64,000 nt of DNA from Croceicoccus mobilis (GCF_001661965.1 NZ_LYWZ01000022.1:248001-312000), one strand, 5' to 3'. Counted from the first letter of the stretch, positions 1 through 10,559 are shown. The notes: generated from the letters alone by a model not told the origin. Made by a program: numbers and translations.

Positions 1-60
1 TTCGCGCCGCATCGACCAGCGCCGCGAGCATGGGCACCGGAATTTCGAGGACCAGGATAA

Positions 61-756
61 GTGAAGCGTTTCTACCGCGAAGTGACCGTCCGCGAAGATG
101 CGGACGGCTGGCAGGTCATGCTCGATGGCAGGCCGCTCAAGACGCAAGGCGGCGCGCAGCAGATCGTGCCGTCCCGCGCGCTGGCGGACATGCTGGCAGC
201 GGAATGGGATGCGCAAGGGGACAAGATCGATCCCCAGACCTTCCCCATGCGCGACATGACCGACTACGCCATCGACCGCGTGGCCAAGGACCCGGCAGCC
301 GTGATCGCCAGCATCCTGCCTTATGCCGAAACCGACACGCTGTGCTATCGCGCCGATGATGGCGATGCGCTGCGCGAACGGCAGGATGAGGCGTGGGAGC
401 CGCTGGTATGCGATGCCGAAGCGCGCCTTGGCTGCCGGTTTTCACGCGCGGCGGGCATCGTGTTTTCCGCCCATCCACCAGAGACCATGGCCGCGATGCA
501 CGCCGAGCTTGAGGCGATGGACGCCTTTACGCTGGCCGCGCTCCAGAACCTTGCCAGCCTTGCCGCCTCGCTGATCGCGGGGCTGGCGGCATTGTCGCCG
601 GACGCGGATGTGGAGGCATTGTTCGCTGCCGCAAATCTGGAAGAGGACTGGCAGGCGCAGCAATGGGGCTGGGACGGCGATGCGCTGGCCCGCCGTGGCT
701 CGCGAGAGGCCGGCTTCAGGCTGGCGCGCGATTTCGCGCTGGCCGCACGCGGTTGA
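61..756 (+). CDS. ATP12 family F1-ATPase assembly chaperone
   Basis: The 231-residue protein begins MKRFYREV, has LDGRPLKTQG near residues 22-31, and carries an Asp/Glu-rich central part followed by an alanine-rich helical C-terminus. This is the ATP12 family pattern. ATP12 proteins bind the F1-ATPase alpha subunit before it joins the alpha/beta hexamer; in bacteria the family is typical of alphaproteobacteria. The start is GTG at 61, with AGGA about 5 bases upstream. No ATP synthase genes are in the window. It converges on the transporter operon that ends at 781, with a hairpin between them. Family call is confident; function in this organism is inferred. Confidence 0.88.
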   Translation: MKRFYREVTVREDADGWQVMLDGRPLKTQGGAQQIVPSRALADMLAAEWDAQGDKIDPQTFPMRDMTDYAIDRVAKDPAAVIASILPYAETDTLCYRADDGDALRERQDEAWEPLVCDAEARLGCRFSRAAGIVFSAHPPETMAAMHAELEAMDAFTLAALQNLASLAASLIAGLAALSPDADVEALFAAANLEEDWQAQQWGWDGDALARRGSREAGFRLARDFALAARG

Positions 757-762
757 ACGAGC

Positions 763-778
763 AGCCCCGCGAGGGGCT
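763..778. terminator. Hairpin between convergent genes
   Basis: AGCCCC at 763-768 pairs with GGGGCT at 773-778 around a GCGA loop, between the ends of the ATP12 gene and the lipoprotein gene. There is no strong T-run, so it is a probable but weak bidirectional terminator. Confidence 0.45.
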
Positions 779-780
779 GA

Positions 781-1401
781 TTATTTGCCCGGATCGAACC
801 AGTTCGCGACGTCGAGCGCGACGGCATTTGCCGCCTCGTTCAGCGCAGGTGCGACGGAGATGACATCGGGCGTCAACCCGTCGACCGTGTGGGAGAAACG
901 CTGCGAACGTACCGTGCCATCGGGCGCTATCTGCACCGCGTCATAGGTGACGATCACGCTGGAGGAGCGTGCGTTATAGCCCATGTCGACCAGCTGCCCA
1001 TAAAGCCGCGTGCGATTGGGAAGGCCAGGATCGACACCTTCGACCACCAGCATGCCGCCCTTGGCCCGCAGCGTTTCAGCCAGCAGGTGCTGGAACAGCC
1101 GCGCGGGGCGATCGACATAGGTCGCGCCTTGTAGATAGGCGACCGAGCTGTCGTCGATCTGTACCGGCACGCGCTTGTTGTCCAAACGGTTCTGAACCTC
1201 GGGCTCGAAGACGAAGACCGCCTCGTCCACCTGCCCGCTTTCGCTCGCGCCCGCCGGTGCCACGGCGCGCGGGGTCAAGTCGATCAGCTGGTCGGGCTGT
1301 TCCCCGCCGCCACCGATGCTGACGCAGCCCGAAAGCGCGGTAAGGGCCAGTGCCGGGGCCGCGATGGCGGCCAGTTTCCACGAACGGTTCATTCTCGTCA
1401 T
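781..1401 (-). CDS. ABC-type transport auxiliary lipoprotein (LinN/PqiC-like)
   Basis: Last gene of the four-gene MCE transporter operon. The N-terminus is a lipoprotein signal: a short basic start, an Ala/Leu-rich core, then the lipobox LSGC before a Gly-rich stretch. The rest, with conserved-looking LFQHLLAETLRAKG and a final ALNEAANAVALDVANW helix, fits the ABC-type auxiliary lipoprotein family. Partners of this kind sit in the outer membrane or periplasm and work with MCE proteins in lipid or hydrophobic solute movement. The gene follows the MCE gene directly; an upstream GTG at 1428 would overlap the MCE stop, and ATGs exist at 1401 and 1392. I chose 1401 because it gives a normal signal length, so the start is uncertain. 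Confidence 0.82.
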   Translation of the reverse strand: MTRMNRSWKLAAIAAPALALTALSGCVSIGGGGEQPDQLIDLTPRAVAPAGASESGQVDEAVFVFEPEVQNRLDNKRVPVQIDDSSVAYLQGATYVDRPARLFQHLLAETLRAKGGMLVVEGVDPGLPNRTRLYGQLVDMGYNARSSSVIVTYDAVQIAPDGTVRSQRFSHTVDGLTPDVISVAPALNEAANAVALDVANWFDPGK

Positions 1402-1424
1402 CTCGCTCATCAGCATGGCCATGA

Positions 1425-2363
1425 TCACGGCTGGTAATCGGGCAGCTTCTCGCCCCCGATCAATCCGCCTGCGCCCTGGTCGTTCAGCTTTTCGGTAATG
1501 CCGCGCAGGGCCCGCGTGGTGGAACGCAAGTCACGAATGGCGGCCTCGGTCTCGGGCAGGGTCGTTTCGGAGAACTGCTGCGCTGCCGGGCGGACATCGT
1601 TCATCGTCGCCTCCAGCGTGTTCATCGCGTTCTCCGCGCTCTGCAGCGTTTCGCGCAGCTGGTCGGCCAGCGGACGCCCCTCGCCGTCGATCAGGCTGTT
1701 GGTCGATGCCGCCACCTTCTCGAACTCGGCCAGCGTGTTGTTCGCCTGCCGCAAGGTCGCCTGCAATTCGGCCATGGTCTGGTCAATGCGCGGGCTGGCC
1801 TCGGCCAGGTTGCGCGTCATGCGATTGGTATTCTCGAGGATGCCCTCGATCGATTCCTGGTTCTTGTCCGACAGCACCATGGTCATGCGCTCGGTCAGCG
1901 TCGCCAGCCGTTCCATCAAGAGCGGCGCGTTGGTGAGCAGTTCGCCAAGCCCGCTCTTCTTCGTCGGGATGACGGGCACGCCTTCGGGCCCCTTCTCCGT
2001 AATCGGCGGAGCGCCGCGCACGGCGCCCTCCATCTGGATCGTCGAAACGCCGGTAAAGCTGCCCTGGATGCTGGCGGTGGTGCCCTGAAGCACGGGCACG
2101 TCTTCATCGATCTTGATGCGCACGCGCACGAACTCGGGGTCCTTCTTCCAGAGTTCGATCGTCGTCACCTGCCCGACGGGGACGCCCGAATAGGCAACCT
2201 CCGACCCGCGGGCGAGACCGCTGACCGACTGCTTGAAGAAGATGTCGTACTGGTCCTGGCTTCCCTCGTTCAGCCGGGCGAGCCAGATGACGAAGGCCGC
2301 GCCCAGCGCAAGGAGCAACAGGGTGACAGCCCCGACCCATATATGGTTTGCCCGAGTTTCCAT
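1425..2363 (-). CDS. MlaD/LinM-like MCE family periplasmic protein
   Basis: A 312-residue protein with one N-terminal membrane anchor (about residues 10-32, hydrophobic VTLLLLALGAAFVIWLA). An MCE domain follows, with VSGLARGSEVAYSGVPVGQV at roughly 47-66, the signature region of this domain. After about residue 140 the protein is a long helical, coiled-coil-prone region that ends in a Gly/Pro-rich tail. MCE proteins bind lipids and form the periplasmic part of MlaFED-type importers or exporters. It lies 15 bases after the ATPase stop and its stop abuts the lipoprotein gene. The substrate is not visible; in Sphingobium the homologous LinM is part of a system needed for gamma-hexachlorocyclohexane use, but a general lipid role is more likely here. 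Confidence 0.9.
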   Translation of the reverse strand: METRANHIWVGAVTLLLLALGAAFVIWLARLNEGSQDQYDIFFKQSVSGLARGSEVAYSGVPVGQVTTIELWKKDPEFVRVRIKIDEDVPVLQGTTASIQGSFTGVSTIQMEGAVRGAPPITEKGPEGVPVIPTKKSGLGELLTNAPLLMERLATLTERMTMVLSDKNQESIEGILENTNRMTRNLAEASPRIDQTMAELQATLRQANNTLAEFEKVAASTNSLIDGEGRPLADQLRETLQSAENAMNTLEATMNDVRPAAQQFSETTLPETEAAIRDLRSTTRALRGITEKLNDQGAGGLIGGEKLPDYQP

Positions 2364-2378
2364 GCTTACAGCTGTCCC

Positions 2379-3416
2379 CTATGCCCCGCGGGGCCCTTCA
2401 TTGTCCATGGCATCGTCTTCGCCGTCATTATCGCCGTCTCTGGCATCGGCAACGCCCTGATCGCCATCCGCGCCCCAGACCCGCGCCGCATCGGCGCTAT
2501 ACGCGCCAACGCCGCCGGTCAGGTCGCCGTCGATTTCTTCATCCGGCTTGTCGTGCCGCTTGCCGCGTTCGCCGCTTTGATGCGTCGCTTCGGCGGAGCG
2601 GCCGCGCGGGCCGTTGAAATATTCCTGGATCCACGGGTGATCCAGCGCCAGCAGTTCGGGGATCGTCCCGACCGCAATCACCTTTTTATCGGCCAGCACC
2701 GCCACCCGGTCGCAGATCGCGTAAAGCGTGTCGAGATCATGGGTGATCAGGAACACGGTCAGCCCCAGCGTGTCTGCCAGTTCGCGCGTCAGATTGTCGA
2801 ACGCTGCCGCGCCGATCGGGTCGAGACCCGCGGTCGGCTCGTCCAGAAACACCAGTTCGGGATCGAGCGCCAGAGCGCGGGCAAGGCCTGCGCGCTTTTT
2901 CATGCCGCCCGACAGTTCGGACGGATATTTGCTCGTCGCTTCTTCCGGCAGGCCGGACAGGCGCACCTTGTAGCGCGAAATCTCGTGCCGCAGCTCGTCC
3001 GAAATCTCAGGATAGAACTGCTTGAGGGGAACCTCGACATTTTCCGCCACGGTGAGCGTGGAGAACAGCGCGCCCCCCTGGAACAATACGCCCCAACGCG
3101 AGCGGATGTCGGCATCATCGTCACTGTCGTGATCGGTGATGTCGTGTCCCATCACCTCGATCCGGCCCGACTGCGGATGCTGCAGCCCGATGATGGATCG
3201 CATCAGCACCGATTTGCCCGTGCCCGATCCGCCCACCACGCCAAGGATCTCGCCCCGCTTGACCTTGAGCGAGAGATCCTCGTGCACGGTCTGCTCGCCA
3301 AAGGCATTGGTGATGCCTTCGACCACGATGGGATATTCGCCATCGAATTCGGGCGGAACCGGTTGCGCCTCGTTTATGGCGCGGGCGATCAGCTTGTTTG
3401 CGCGCTTGCTGCCCAT
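2379..3416 (-). CDS. MlaF/LinL-like ABC transporter ATP-binding protein
   Basis: The 345-residue ATPase has Walker A GGSGTGKS at 62-69, the signature LSGGMKKR at 168-175, Walker B LVFLDEP near 188-194 and the H-loop ITHD near 224-227. It energises the MCE transporter in this operon. The ATG at 3416 overlaps the permease stop (TAATG), fixing the start by translational coupling; the reading frame continues upstream, but that is antisense-style coding inside the permease gene. Beyond about residue 270 there is an unusual hydrophilic tail of some 75 residues, rich in Asp, Glu and Gly, which typical MlaF proteins (about 270 residues) do not have. Confidence 0.9.
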   Translation of the reverse strand: MGSKRANKLIARAINEAQPVPPEFDGEYPIVVEGITNAFGEQTVHEDLSLKVKRGEILGVVGGSGTGKSVLMRSIIGLQHPQSGRIEVMGHDITDHDSDDDADIRSRWGVLFQGGALFSTLTVAENVEVPLKQFYPEISDELRHEISRYKVRLSGLPEEATSKYPSELSGGMKKRAGLARALALDPELVFLDEPTAGLDPIGAAAFDNLTRELADTLGLTVFLITHDLDTLYAICDRVAVLADKKVIAVGTIPELLALDHPWIQEYFNGPRGRSAEATHQSGERGKRHDKPDEEIDGDLTGGVGAYSADAARVWGADGDQGVADARDGDNDGEDDAMDNEGPRGA

Positions 3417-4534
3417 TACGCCCAGCCCACCTCGGTAAAGAACACCGCGAAAAACGCATCCAGCACGATCACCATGAAGATCGCCTGCACCACCGCCATG
3501 GTCGTGCGCTTGCCTACATCCTCTGCGTTTCCGGAAACCTGCATGCCTTGATAGCAGCCCGACAACGCCACGATCAGGCCGAAGACCGGCGCCTTGACGA
3601 GGCCGACCCACACATCGGTGATGGGCACGACTTCGCGGATGCGCTGGAGGAAGGTCCAGAACGGAATGTCCAATGCGAAATTGGCGATGAAGGCGCCGCC
3701 AATGATCGCGACGACCGAAGAGAAGAAGCACAGCGGGATCATCATGAAGACCGCCGACAGAATGCGCGGCAATACCAGCCGTTCCATCGGGGAAACGCCG
3801 ATGGTGCGCATCGCGTCCACTTCCTCGGTCAGTTTCATCGTGCCGATCTGCGCGGCAAAGGCGCTGCCTGAACGGCCCGCGACCATGATCGCGGTCATCA
3901 GCACGCCCAGCTCGCGGAAAGCGAGGCGGCCCGTCAGGTTGATCGTATAGATCTCCGCCCCGAACTGCGCCAATTGCACCGCGCCCTGCTGCGCGATGAC
4001 GATACCGATCAGGAAGCTCATCAACCCGATGATGCCCAGCGCCGACACGCCGACCAGTTCGAACTGGCGCACGATCGGCACCAGCGGGAAACGGCGGGGG
4101 TGGCGGATGACCGATCCCATGGCAAGGATCGTGCCGCCCAGGAACGAGATGATGCCCAGAACGCCGCGGCCCCATTCGACCACGATTTCGCCCATCGATT
4201 CGGCGACGCGTTCGAACAGGCCCAGCCTTTCGGGATGGATCGAGGCGCTGCTTTCGGCGGCCTTCACCGCGTCGATCAGCCTCTCGGCCTTTTCGCTCGC
4301 GCCCGTGATCTTTGCATCAAGGTCGGTCGCGGCGCGCCAGATCGACCATGCGCCGACCGTGTCGATGGCCGAAACCCCCGAGATATCGATGGCTTCCAGC
4401 GAATCGAGTTCGCGCAGGCGATAGTCCAGAGGACCGATAGACGAGACGGTCAGCGGTCCCGTGACCGCAAGCACCGTGCCCCCATCGCCCTCGCGTGTCT
4501 CGAAATCCGCCCATTCGCGCATGATTGGCCTCAT
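3416..4534 (-). CDS. MlaE/LinK-like ABC permease with N-terminal STAS-like domain
   Basis: First gene of the transporter operon. Residues about 5-90 look like a STAS/MlaB-type domain (alternating strands and helices, with [15 protein letters not shown] near 48-62). Residues about 120-372 are the multi-span MlaE permease, including [20 protein letters not shown] and the [12 protein letters not shown] region typical of the family. In E. coli, MlaB and MlaE are separate proteins; here they are fused, as in many alphaproteobacterial permeases of about 370 residues. It is inner-membrane and pairs with the ATPase that starts in its stop codon. Start ATG at 4534; a second ATG four codons later is also possible. 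Confidence 0.9.
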   Translation of the reverse strand: MRPIMREWADFETREGDGGTVLAVTGPLTVSSIGPLDYRLRELDSLEAIDISGVSAIDTVGAWSIWRAATDLDAKITGASEKAERLIDAVKAAESSASIHPERLGLFERVAESMGEIVVEWGRGVLGIISFLGGTILAMGSVIRHPRRFPLVPIVRQFELVGVSALGIIGLMSFLIGIVIAQQGAVQLAQFGAEIYTINLTGRLAFRELGVLMTAIMVAGRSGSAFAAQIGTMKLTEEVDAMRTIGVSPMERLVLPRILSAVFMMIPLCFFSSVVAIIGGAFIANFALDIPFWTFLQRIREVVPITDVWVGLVKAPVFGLIVALSGCYQGMQVSGNAEDVGKRTTMAVVQAIFMVIVLDAFFAVFFTEVGWA

Positions 4535-4660
4535 GGTCGAAAAATCGGCCAGTCACAAGCGTGTCGCTCATCTTTGGGTAAGGGTTTCTCGCGATGCTCT
4601 GGCGCAAAGGGCGTTCACAGGTGCTTGCCCGCGCCCGTAACCGCTGGCAAAGCGCCCGAC

Positions 4661-7369
4661 ATGAGCGACACCGACACCATGACCAATTCCCTGCCCAAGA
4701 CCTTCGACCCCGCCGAAATGGAGGCGCGCTGGTACGCGCATTGGGAAAACGAAGGCCTGTTCCACCCCGCGCGTCCGGGCGCGGAGCCGTTCACCATCGT
4801 GAACCCGCCGCCGAACGTGACGGGTTCGCTCCACATCGGCCACGCGCTGGACAATACGCTGCAGGATATCGTGATCCGTTACGAACGGCTGCGCGGCAAG
4901 GATGCGCTGTGGGTCGTCGGCACCGACCATGCCGGCATCGCGACGCAGATGGTGGTGGAGCGGAACCTGAATTCGCAGGGCGTGAAGCGCACCGACATGA
5001 CGCGCGATGAATTCATCGCTAATGTCTGGGAATGGAAGGAAGAGTCGGGCGGCACGATCACTCGCCAGCTGCGCCGCCTTGGCTGCTCGATGGACTGGTC
5101 ACGCGAACAGTTCACGATGGACGAGCATTTTTCGAAGGCCGTGCTCAAGGTCTTTGTCGACCTGTTCAACCAGGGCCTGATCTATCGCGACAAGCGGCTG
5201 GTGAACTGGGACCCTGCGCTCAAGACCGCGATCTCCGACCTTGAGGTCGAGAACCGCGAGATCAAGGGCAGTTTCTGGCATTTCAAATACCCGCTGGCCG
5301 ATGGCGTGACGCTGTCGAACGGGCAGGATTACATCGAGGTCGCGACCACGCGGCCCGAAACGATGCTCGCCGACATGGCCGTCGCCGTGCACCCGAGTGA
5401 TGAGCGCTATGCCAGCGTCGTCGGGAAGGAAATCGTGCTCCCCATCACCGGCCGCCGTATCCGGATCGTCACCGACGAACATGCCGATCCGGAACTGGGT
5501 TCGGGCGCGGTGAAGATCACTCCGGGCCATGACTTCAACGATTTCGAGGTGGGCAAGCGCGCCGGTTTCGCCGCCGCCGACATGCTCAACATGCTCGACG
5601 GCAATGCCGCTGTTGTGCAGACCGCCGATGGGCTGGTGCCGGACGAATTCCTCGGCCTCGACCGTTTCGACGCGCGCGCGCTTGTGGTGGAGCGCCTGAA
5701 GGAGGCGGGCTGCCTGATCCCGCATGTCACCACGGACAAGGAAGGCAACGAAACCGAACACGATGCCGAGCCGCGCACGATCCAGACGCCCTATGGCGAT
5801 CGCGGCGGCGTGGTGATCGAACCGTGGCTGACCGACCAGTGGTATGTCGATGCCGCGACTTTGGCCGCCGAACCCATCGCCGCGGTCAAGGATGGCCGCA
5901 TCGAGATCGTGCCGAAATCGTGGGAAAAGACCTTCTTCAACTGGATGGAGAACATCCAGCCATGGTGCGTGTCGCGCCAGCTGTGGTGGGGTCACCAGAT
6001 CCCGGCATGGTATGACGAGAACGGCAAGCCCTATGTGGCCGAGACCGAGGAGGAGGCGCAGGCGCTCGCTGGCGAAGGCGTGACGCTGACGCGCGATAGC
6101 GACGTTCTCGACACGTGGTTCTCCTCCGCATTGTGGCCCTTCGCCACGCTGGGCTGGCCCGACGATACGGAGCTTTTGAAGAAGCATTATCCGAACTCGC
6201 TGCTGGTCAGCGGGTTCGACATCCTCTTCTTCTGGGATGCGCGCATGATGATGCAGGGCCTGCATTTCATGAAGGAAGTGCCTTGGCCGCGCCTGTATCT
6301 CCACGGCCTCGTCCGCGCCGCCGATGGCGCGAAAATGTCGAAGTCCAAGGGCAATGTCGTCGATCCCCTCGGGCTCATCGACCAGTATGGCGCCGATGCG
6401 CTGCGCTTCTTCATGGCGAGCATGGAGAGCCAGGGCCGCGACGTGAAGATGGATGAAAAGCGCGTCGAGGGTTACCGCAATTTCGCGACCAAGCTTTGGA
6501 ACGCGGCCCGCTTCTGCGAAACGAACGGCATCGCCGCATCGACGCAGATCGCCGCGCCTGCTGCTACCAGTGCGGTAAACCGCTGGATTATCGGCGAAAC
6601 CGTCGCGACGGTGAAGGCGCTGGACGAGGCGATGGCGGCGCTGCGTTTCGATGCGGCGGCGAACACGGTCTATCACTTCGTCTGGGCGAATTTCTGCGAC
6701 TGGTATCTGGAGCTGATCAAGGGTCAGATCGATGAGGAAACGAAGCTGGTCGCCGGCTGGGTGCTCGACCAGATCCTCGTCATGCTGCACCCCTTCATGC
6801 CCTTCGTCACCGAAGAGCTGTGGTCGAAGCTGGGCGACCGGGCAGACTATCCGCTGATCACCGCGAAATGGCCCGCGCCGGAGGCATCGGTCGATGCCGC
6901 CGCCAAGGCCGAGGTCGACTGGCTGATCGCGCTCACCACCGCGCTGCGCGGGGCGAAGAACGAGCTGGGCCTTGCGCCAGGTGCAAAGCTCGATGCCTTC
7001 CTCGCCCAGCCGAGCGCGACGGCAAAGGACGCCATCGCCGCCAACCCCGCCGCGATCGAACGCATGGCGCGCCTGTCCTCGGTAGAGTTCGCCGAAGCGC
7101 CCAAGGGTGCCGCCATGCAGGTGACGGCGGGCGAGGACGTGTTCGTGGTGCCGCTGGAAGGTCTGATCGACATCGACGCCGAGAAGGCCCGTCTGGAAAA
7201 GGCGCTGGCCGCATCGGCGAAGGAAGCGAAATCGTTGGAAGGCCGCCTTTCGAACGCAAATTTCGTCGAGCGCGCCAAGCCCGAAGCGGTGGAGAAGGCC
7301 CGCGCCGACCACGCGCATCACACGGCAGAGGTCGAGCGCCTGACCGCCGCATTGGCGCGGCTGGGGTAA
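4661..7369 (+). CDS. valS: Valyl-tRNA synthetase
   Basis: Class I aminoacyl-tRNA synthetase charging tRNA-Val. It has the HIGH motif (SLHIGHA, HIGH at 58-61) and KMSKS at 558-562. It also has the editing-domain region with [10 protein letters not shown], the [14 protein letters not shown] segment, and a C-terminal coiled coil of about 65 residues starting at the [13 protein letters not shown] stretch. At 902 residues the length is normal for bacterial ValRS. The start ATG at 4661 gives MSDTDTM; an in-frame ATG at 4679 is an alternative, and neither has a clear ribosome binding site. The gene is followed four bases later by queE. Confidence 0.97.
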   Translation: MSDTDTMTNSLPKTFDPAEMEARWYAHWENEGLFHPARPGAEPFTIVNPPPNVTGSLHIGHALDNTLQDIVIRYERLRGKDALWVVGTDHAGIATQMVVERNLNSQGVKRTDMTRDEFIANVWEWKEESGGTITRQLRRLGCSMDWSREQFTMDEHFSKAVLKVFVDLFNQGLIYRDKRLVNWDPALKTAISDLEVENREIKGSFWHFKYPLADGVTLSNGQDYIEVATTRPETMLADMAVAVHPSDERYASVVGKEIVLPITGRRIRIVTDEHADPELGSGAVKITPGHDFNDFEVGKRAGFAAADMLNMLDGNAAVVQTADGLVPDEFLGLDRFDARALVVERLKEAGCLIPHVTTDKEGNETEHDAEPRTIQTPYGDRGGVVIEPWLTDQWYVDAATLAAEPIAAVKDGRIEIVPKSWEKTFFNWMENIQPWCVSRQLWWGHQIPAWYDENGKPYVAETEEEAQALAGEGVTLTRDSDVLDTWFSSALWPFATLGWPDDTELLKKHYPNSLLVSGFDILFFWDARMMMQGLHFMKEVPWPRLYLHGLVRAADGAKMSKSKGNVVDPLGLIDQYGADALRFFMASMESQGRDVKMDEKRVEGYRNFATKLWNAARFCETNGIAASTQIAAPAATSAVNRWIIGETVATVKALDEAMAALRFDAAANTVYHFVWANFCDWYLELIKGQIDEETKLVAGWVLDQILVMLHPFMPFVTEELWSKLGDRADYPLITAKWPAPEASVDAAAKAEVDWLIALTTALRGAKNELGLAPGAKLDAFLAQPSATAKDAIAANPAAIERMARLSSVEFAEAPKGAAMQVTAGEDVFVVPLEGLIDIDAEKARLEKALAASAKEAKSLEGRLSNANFVERAKPEAVEKARADHAHHTAEVERLTAALARLG

Positions 7370-7373
7370 ACGC

Positions 7374-8120
7374 TTGCCCATCGTCCTTGCCACCACGGAA
7401 CCGGGGGAGCCGGAGATCTTTGCCTCGCTGCAGGGCGAAGGGCCGTCGACCGGGCGGCCCAGCGTGTTTGTGCGCCTGTCGCGCTGCAATCTCGCCTGCC
7501 ACTGGTGCGACACCGCCTATACTTGGCGCTTCACCGGTGACGAGCGCCCGCATCGCGGTGGTGAGAGCTATGCGAGGAAGGCGAACCAGATCGCGATGGA
7601 CGAGCGCGAGGCCGCGCAGGCGATCCTCGCGCTCGTGCCCGACCGGCTGGTGGTGACAGGGGGCGAGCCGCTGCTGCAGGCCGCCGCGCTGGTGAAAACG
7701 CTCAATCTCGTGCGCAGTGTCCAGCCGCGCCTGCATATCGAGGTGGAAACCAATGGCACGGTGGAGGCGCCGCGCAGCCTCGACACGCTGATTGACCAAT
7801 ATAACGTGTCGCCCAAACTGCAGCACAGCGGCAATCCGGCCAGCCTCGCGCTGGTGCCCGAACGGCTGCAATATTACGCCAACGACCCGCGCGCCTTCTT
7901 CAAATTCGTGATCGCCAAACCCGAGGACGTGAACGACGTACTGGTGCTGAAACGCGAATATGGCATCCCCGCCGCGCGCGTGCAGCTGATGCCCGAGGGG
8001 ACCGATTCGCAGACGCTGCGGCATCGCATGCACTGGCTGGCACCGATCGCGCAGAAATACGGGCTGCGCGTTACCGACCGGCTGCATATCCATATCTATG
8101 GCGATCTGCGCGGCGTTTGA
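7374..8120 (+). CDS. queE: 7-carboxy-7-deazaguanine synthase (radical SAM)
   Basis: Makes 7-carboxy-7-deazaguanine from 6-carboxytetrahydropterin in queuosine/preQ0 synthesis. The radical-SAM cluster motif is C38-x3-C42-x2-C45 (CNLACHWC), preceded by SLQGEGPSTGRP, which is typical of QueE. TGGEPLLQ and a VETNGT motif follow. The length of 248 residues includes an insertion compared with short QueE forms. The start is TTG at 7374, four bases after the valS stop, supported by GGGG (7363-7366) at good spacing. No other que genes are present nearby. Confidence 0.92.
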   Translation: MPIVLATTEPGEPEIFASLQGEGPSTGRPSVFVRLSRCNLACHWCDTAYTWRFTGDERPHRGGESYARKANQIAMDEREAAQAILALVPDRLVVTGGEPLLQAAALVKTLNLVRSVQPRLHIEVETNGTVEAPRSLDTLIDQYNVSPKLQHSGNPASLALVPERLQYYANDPRAFFKFVIAKPEDVNDVLVLKREYGIPAARVQLMPEGTDSQTLRHRMHWLAPIAQKYGLRVTDRLHIHIYGDLRGV

Positions 8121-8245
8121 CGCCTTCACAGGTTTCATCGATATAGCCGATCACAGAAAGCAAGATCCCTCGCTTTCCCGATTACACATTCCATGACTAA
8201 GCCGGTCAAGTTGCGACGCCACGCAACAAAACCGGGAGTCAAACT

Positions 8246-10501
8246 GTGAAATCCATATCGAAAAGCGCCTTTCGCGCAATTCTCTTCGCCAGCGCGCTGA
8301 GCGCTGTGAGCGCCCCTGCCCTCGCGCAGGTCGAGAACGAGGTGATCGCCGAAGAGGCTGACGCACCCGTTCCCACCGTGCCCGGCGGCATGACCAACGA
8401 GGACTGGTGGCCGATGCGCCTCGACCTCACCGCGCTGCGCCAGCACGAGGCGACCAAGGCCAACCCCTATGGCCCTGACTATGACTATGCCGAGGAATTC
8501 GCCTCGCTCGACATGGACGCGGTCAAGGAAGACATCCGCAAGGTGCTCACCACCTCGCAGCCGTGGTGGCCGGCCGACTATGGCCATTACGGCCCCTTCT
8601 TCATCCGCATGGCATGGCACAGCGCGGGCACCTATCGCGTCGGTGACGGGCGCGGCGGCAGCGATGGCGGCGAACAGCGTTTCGACCCGCTCAACAGCTG
8701 GCCCGACAATGTCAGCCTCGACAAGGCGCGCCGCCTCGTCTGGCCGATCAAGCAGAAATACGGGCGCAAGCTGTCGTGGGGCGACCTCATGGTCCTCACC
8801 GGCAATGTCGCGCTGGAGGACATGGGCTTCAAGACCATCGGTTTTGCCGGTGGCCGCGTCGATGCATGGCAGCCCGATGTCGTCTATTGGGGGCCTGAGG
8901 CCGAGATGATGGGCCATAACCGTTCGAACCCCGATGGTTCGCTGAAGCGTTCGCTGGCAGCCACGACCATGGGCCTGATCTATGTGAATCCCGAAGGTCC
9001 GGGCGGAAACCATGACCCTATCTCTTCGGCAGCGGCGATCCGCACCGCGTTTGGCAACATGGCCATGGATGACGAAGAAACGCTGGCCCTCATCGCGGGC
9101 GGCCACACTTTCGGCAAGGCGCATGGCGCGAAGAAGCCGGAAGAGTGCCTTGGCGCCGAACCGACCGCCGCGGGCCTTGAACAGCAGGGTCTTGGCTGGG
9201 CGAACAAGTGCGGCAAGGGCCATAGCGAGGACACGCTGACTTCCGGCCTTGAAGGCGCATGGTCGGCGGCACCCACCCGCTTTACCACCCAGTATATCGA
9301 CAACCTCCTCGGCTTTGAATGGAAGATGACGAAGAGCCCGGCAGGCGCGACGCAGTGGATCCCGACCGATCCGGCTGCGGCCAACATGGTCCCCGACGCG
9401 CATATCGAGGGCAAGTTCCACGCGCCGATCATGTTCACCACCGACATCGCGCTTAAGCGCGATCCGGGCTTCCGCGCCGTGCTCGAACGCTGGCAGGACG
9501 ATCCGACCCTGTTTGCGCAGGCCTTCGCCCGCGCATGGTTCAAGCTGACGCACCGCGATCTTGGCCCCGAAGTCCGTTATCTCGGCCCCGACGCGCCCAA
9601 GGTCAGCTTCACCTGGCAGGACCCGCTGCCGCAGGCCACGATCGACGCGGTCACCGCGGAAGAGCAGGCGGCGCTGAAGCAGGCGGTCCTGTCGTCGGGC
9701 CTTTCGACTTCGGCGCTGGTGCGCACGGCATGGGCATCGGCCTCGACCTTCCGCGATACCGACATGCGCGGCGGCGCAAACGGCGCGCGCCTGCGGCTTG
9801 ACCCGCAGAGCGATTGGGCCGTCAACAATCCGGCCGAACTGGACAAGGTGCTGAGCGCCCTGACCAAGGTGCAGGCCAGCGCGGCGAAGAAGGGCATCGA
9901 CATCTCGATGGCCGACCTGATCGTGCTTGCCGGCAATGCCGGGATCGAGGCTGCCGCCGCCAAGGCAGGGCACGAAATTTCCGTGCCCTTCACCCCGGGC
10001 CGCGTGGATGCGACGCAGGACCAGACCGATGTCGAATCCTTCGCCTATCTCGAACCCAAGGCCGATGCCTTCCGCAACTATTACACCGCGGCGGCAGAGG
10101 TTTCCCCGGCCGAGGCCATGGTCGACAAGGCCGACATGCTGGGTCTGACCGTTCCGGAAATGACCGTTCTGGTCGGCGGCATGCGCGTGCTGGACGCCAA
10201 TACCGGCGGCGCGAAGCATGGCGTGTTCACGCAGACTCCGGGCGCGCTCGACAATGCGTTCTTCACCAACCTGCTCACCATGGACACGGTCTGGGAAAAG
10301 GCTGACGGCGGGCTTTATGCCGGCAAGGATCGCGCCACGGGCGCAGCGAAGTGGACGGCGACGCCTGTCGACCTGATCTTCGGCTCGAACTCCGAACTGC
10401 GCGCCGTGGCCGAGGTCTATGCCTCTGCCGATGCGGAAGCGATGTTCGTGAACGACTTCGTCGCCGCATGGACGAAGGTGATGAACGCCGATCGTTACTG
10501 A
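8246..10501 (+). CDS. katG: Catalase-peroxidase with signal peptide (periplasmic KatG type)
   Basis: Bifunctional haem catalase-peroxidase of 751 residues. Distal site RMAWH includes R121, W124 and H125; Y246 ([10 protein letters not shown]) and M272 complete the expected Trp-Tyr-Met adduct; H287 in [10 protein letters not shown] is the proximal haem ligand. Both KatG half-domains are present. The unusual feature is an N-terminal Sec signal: a basic start, a hydrophobic core at about 9-22 and an APALA cleavage site near residue 27, followed by an acidic linker. This predicts export to the periplasm, as in KatP-type enzymes. Start GTG 8246 has GGGAG eight bases upstream. No oxyR or catalase partner is adjacent. 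A strong terminator follows. Confidence 0.95.
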   Translation: MKSISKSAFRAILFASALSAVSAPALAQVENEVIAEEADAPVPTVPGGMTNEDWWPMRLDLTALRQHEATKANPYGPDYDYAEEFASLDMDAVKEDIRKVLTTSQPWWPADYGHYGPFFIRMAWHSAGTYRVGDGRGGSDGGEQRFDPLNSWPDNVSLDKARRLVWPIKQKYGRKLSWGDLMVLTGNVALEDMGFKTIGFAGGRVDAWQPDVVYWGPEAEMMGHNRSNPDGSLKRSLAATTMGLIYVNPEGPGGNHDPISSAAAIRTAFGNMAMDDEETLALIAGGHTFGKAHGAKKPEECLGAEPTAAGLEQQGLGWANKCGKGHSEDTLTSGLEGAWSAAPTRFTTQYIDNLLGFEWKMTKSPAGATQWIPTDPAAANMVPDAHIEGKFHAPIMFTTDIALKRDPGFRAVLERWQDDPTLFAQAFARAWFKLTHRDLGPEVRYLGPDAPKVSFTWQDPLPQATIDAVTAEEQAALKQAVLSSGLSTSALVRTAWASASTFRDTDMRGGANGARLRLDPQSDWAVNNPAELDKVLSALTKVQASAAKKGIDISMADLIVLAGNAGIEAAAAKAGHEISVPFTPGRVDATQDQTDVESFAYLEPKADAFRNYYTAAAEVSPAEAMVDKADMLGLTVPEMTVLVGGMRVLDANTGGAKHGVFTQTPGALDNAFFTNLLTMDTVWEKADGGLYAGKDRATGAAKWTATPVDLIFGSNSELRAVAEVYASADAEAMFVNDFVAAWTKVMNADRY

Positions 10502-10529
10502 TCGCGCGCTTCAACGCTGAAACGAGAGA

Positions 10530-10559
10530 GGGGCGGCATCTGCGGGTGCCGCCCCTTTT
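10530..10559 (+). terminator. Rho-independent terminator after katG
   Basis: GGGGCGGCA at 10530-10538 pairs with TGCCGCCCC at 10547-10555 around an eight-base loop, followed by TTTT. It sits 28 bases past the katG stop. Confidence 0.88.

Noticed and set aside
1-64. Possible end of an upstream gene on the + strand (stop TGA at 62-64 overlapping the ATP12 start), or a reverse-strand start
   Set aside because: The + frame has high third-position GC but a sequence that does not look like any family, while the reverse frame looks more protein-like but has no ribosome site. Only about 60 bases are visible, so no call is made.
3416-4175. N-terminal extension of the MlaF-like ATPase into the permease gene
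   Set aside because: The extra 253 codons are an out-of-frame reading of the permease and Arg/Pro/His-rich; the TAATG overlap gives a clear start at 3416.
5099-7513. Long open frame of about 800 codons on the reverse strand across valS
   Set aside because: It is the antisense of a certain valS gene, with His/Arg/Gly-rich low-complexity composition, no start with a ribosome site and no recognisable domain. High-GC coding DNA produces such frames.
8121-8245. Possible OxyR site upstream of katG
   Set aside because: I looked for an ATAG-n7-CTAT-like pattern and found only a single weak half-site.
8135-10219. Long reverse-strand open frame across katG
   Set aside because: Antisense shadow of katG; rich in Arg, His and Gly and without family motifs.
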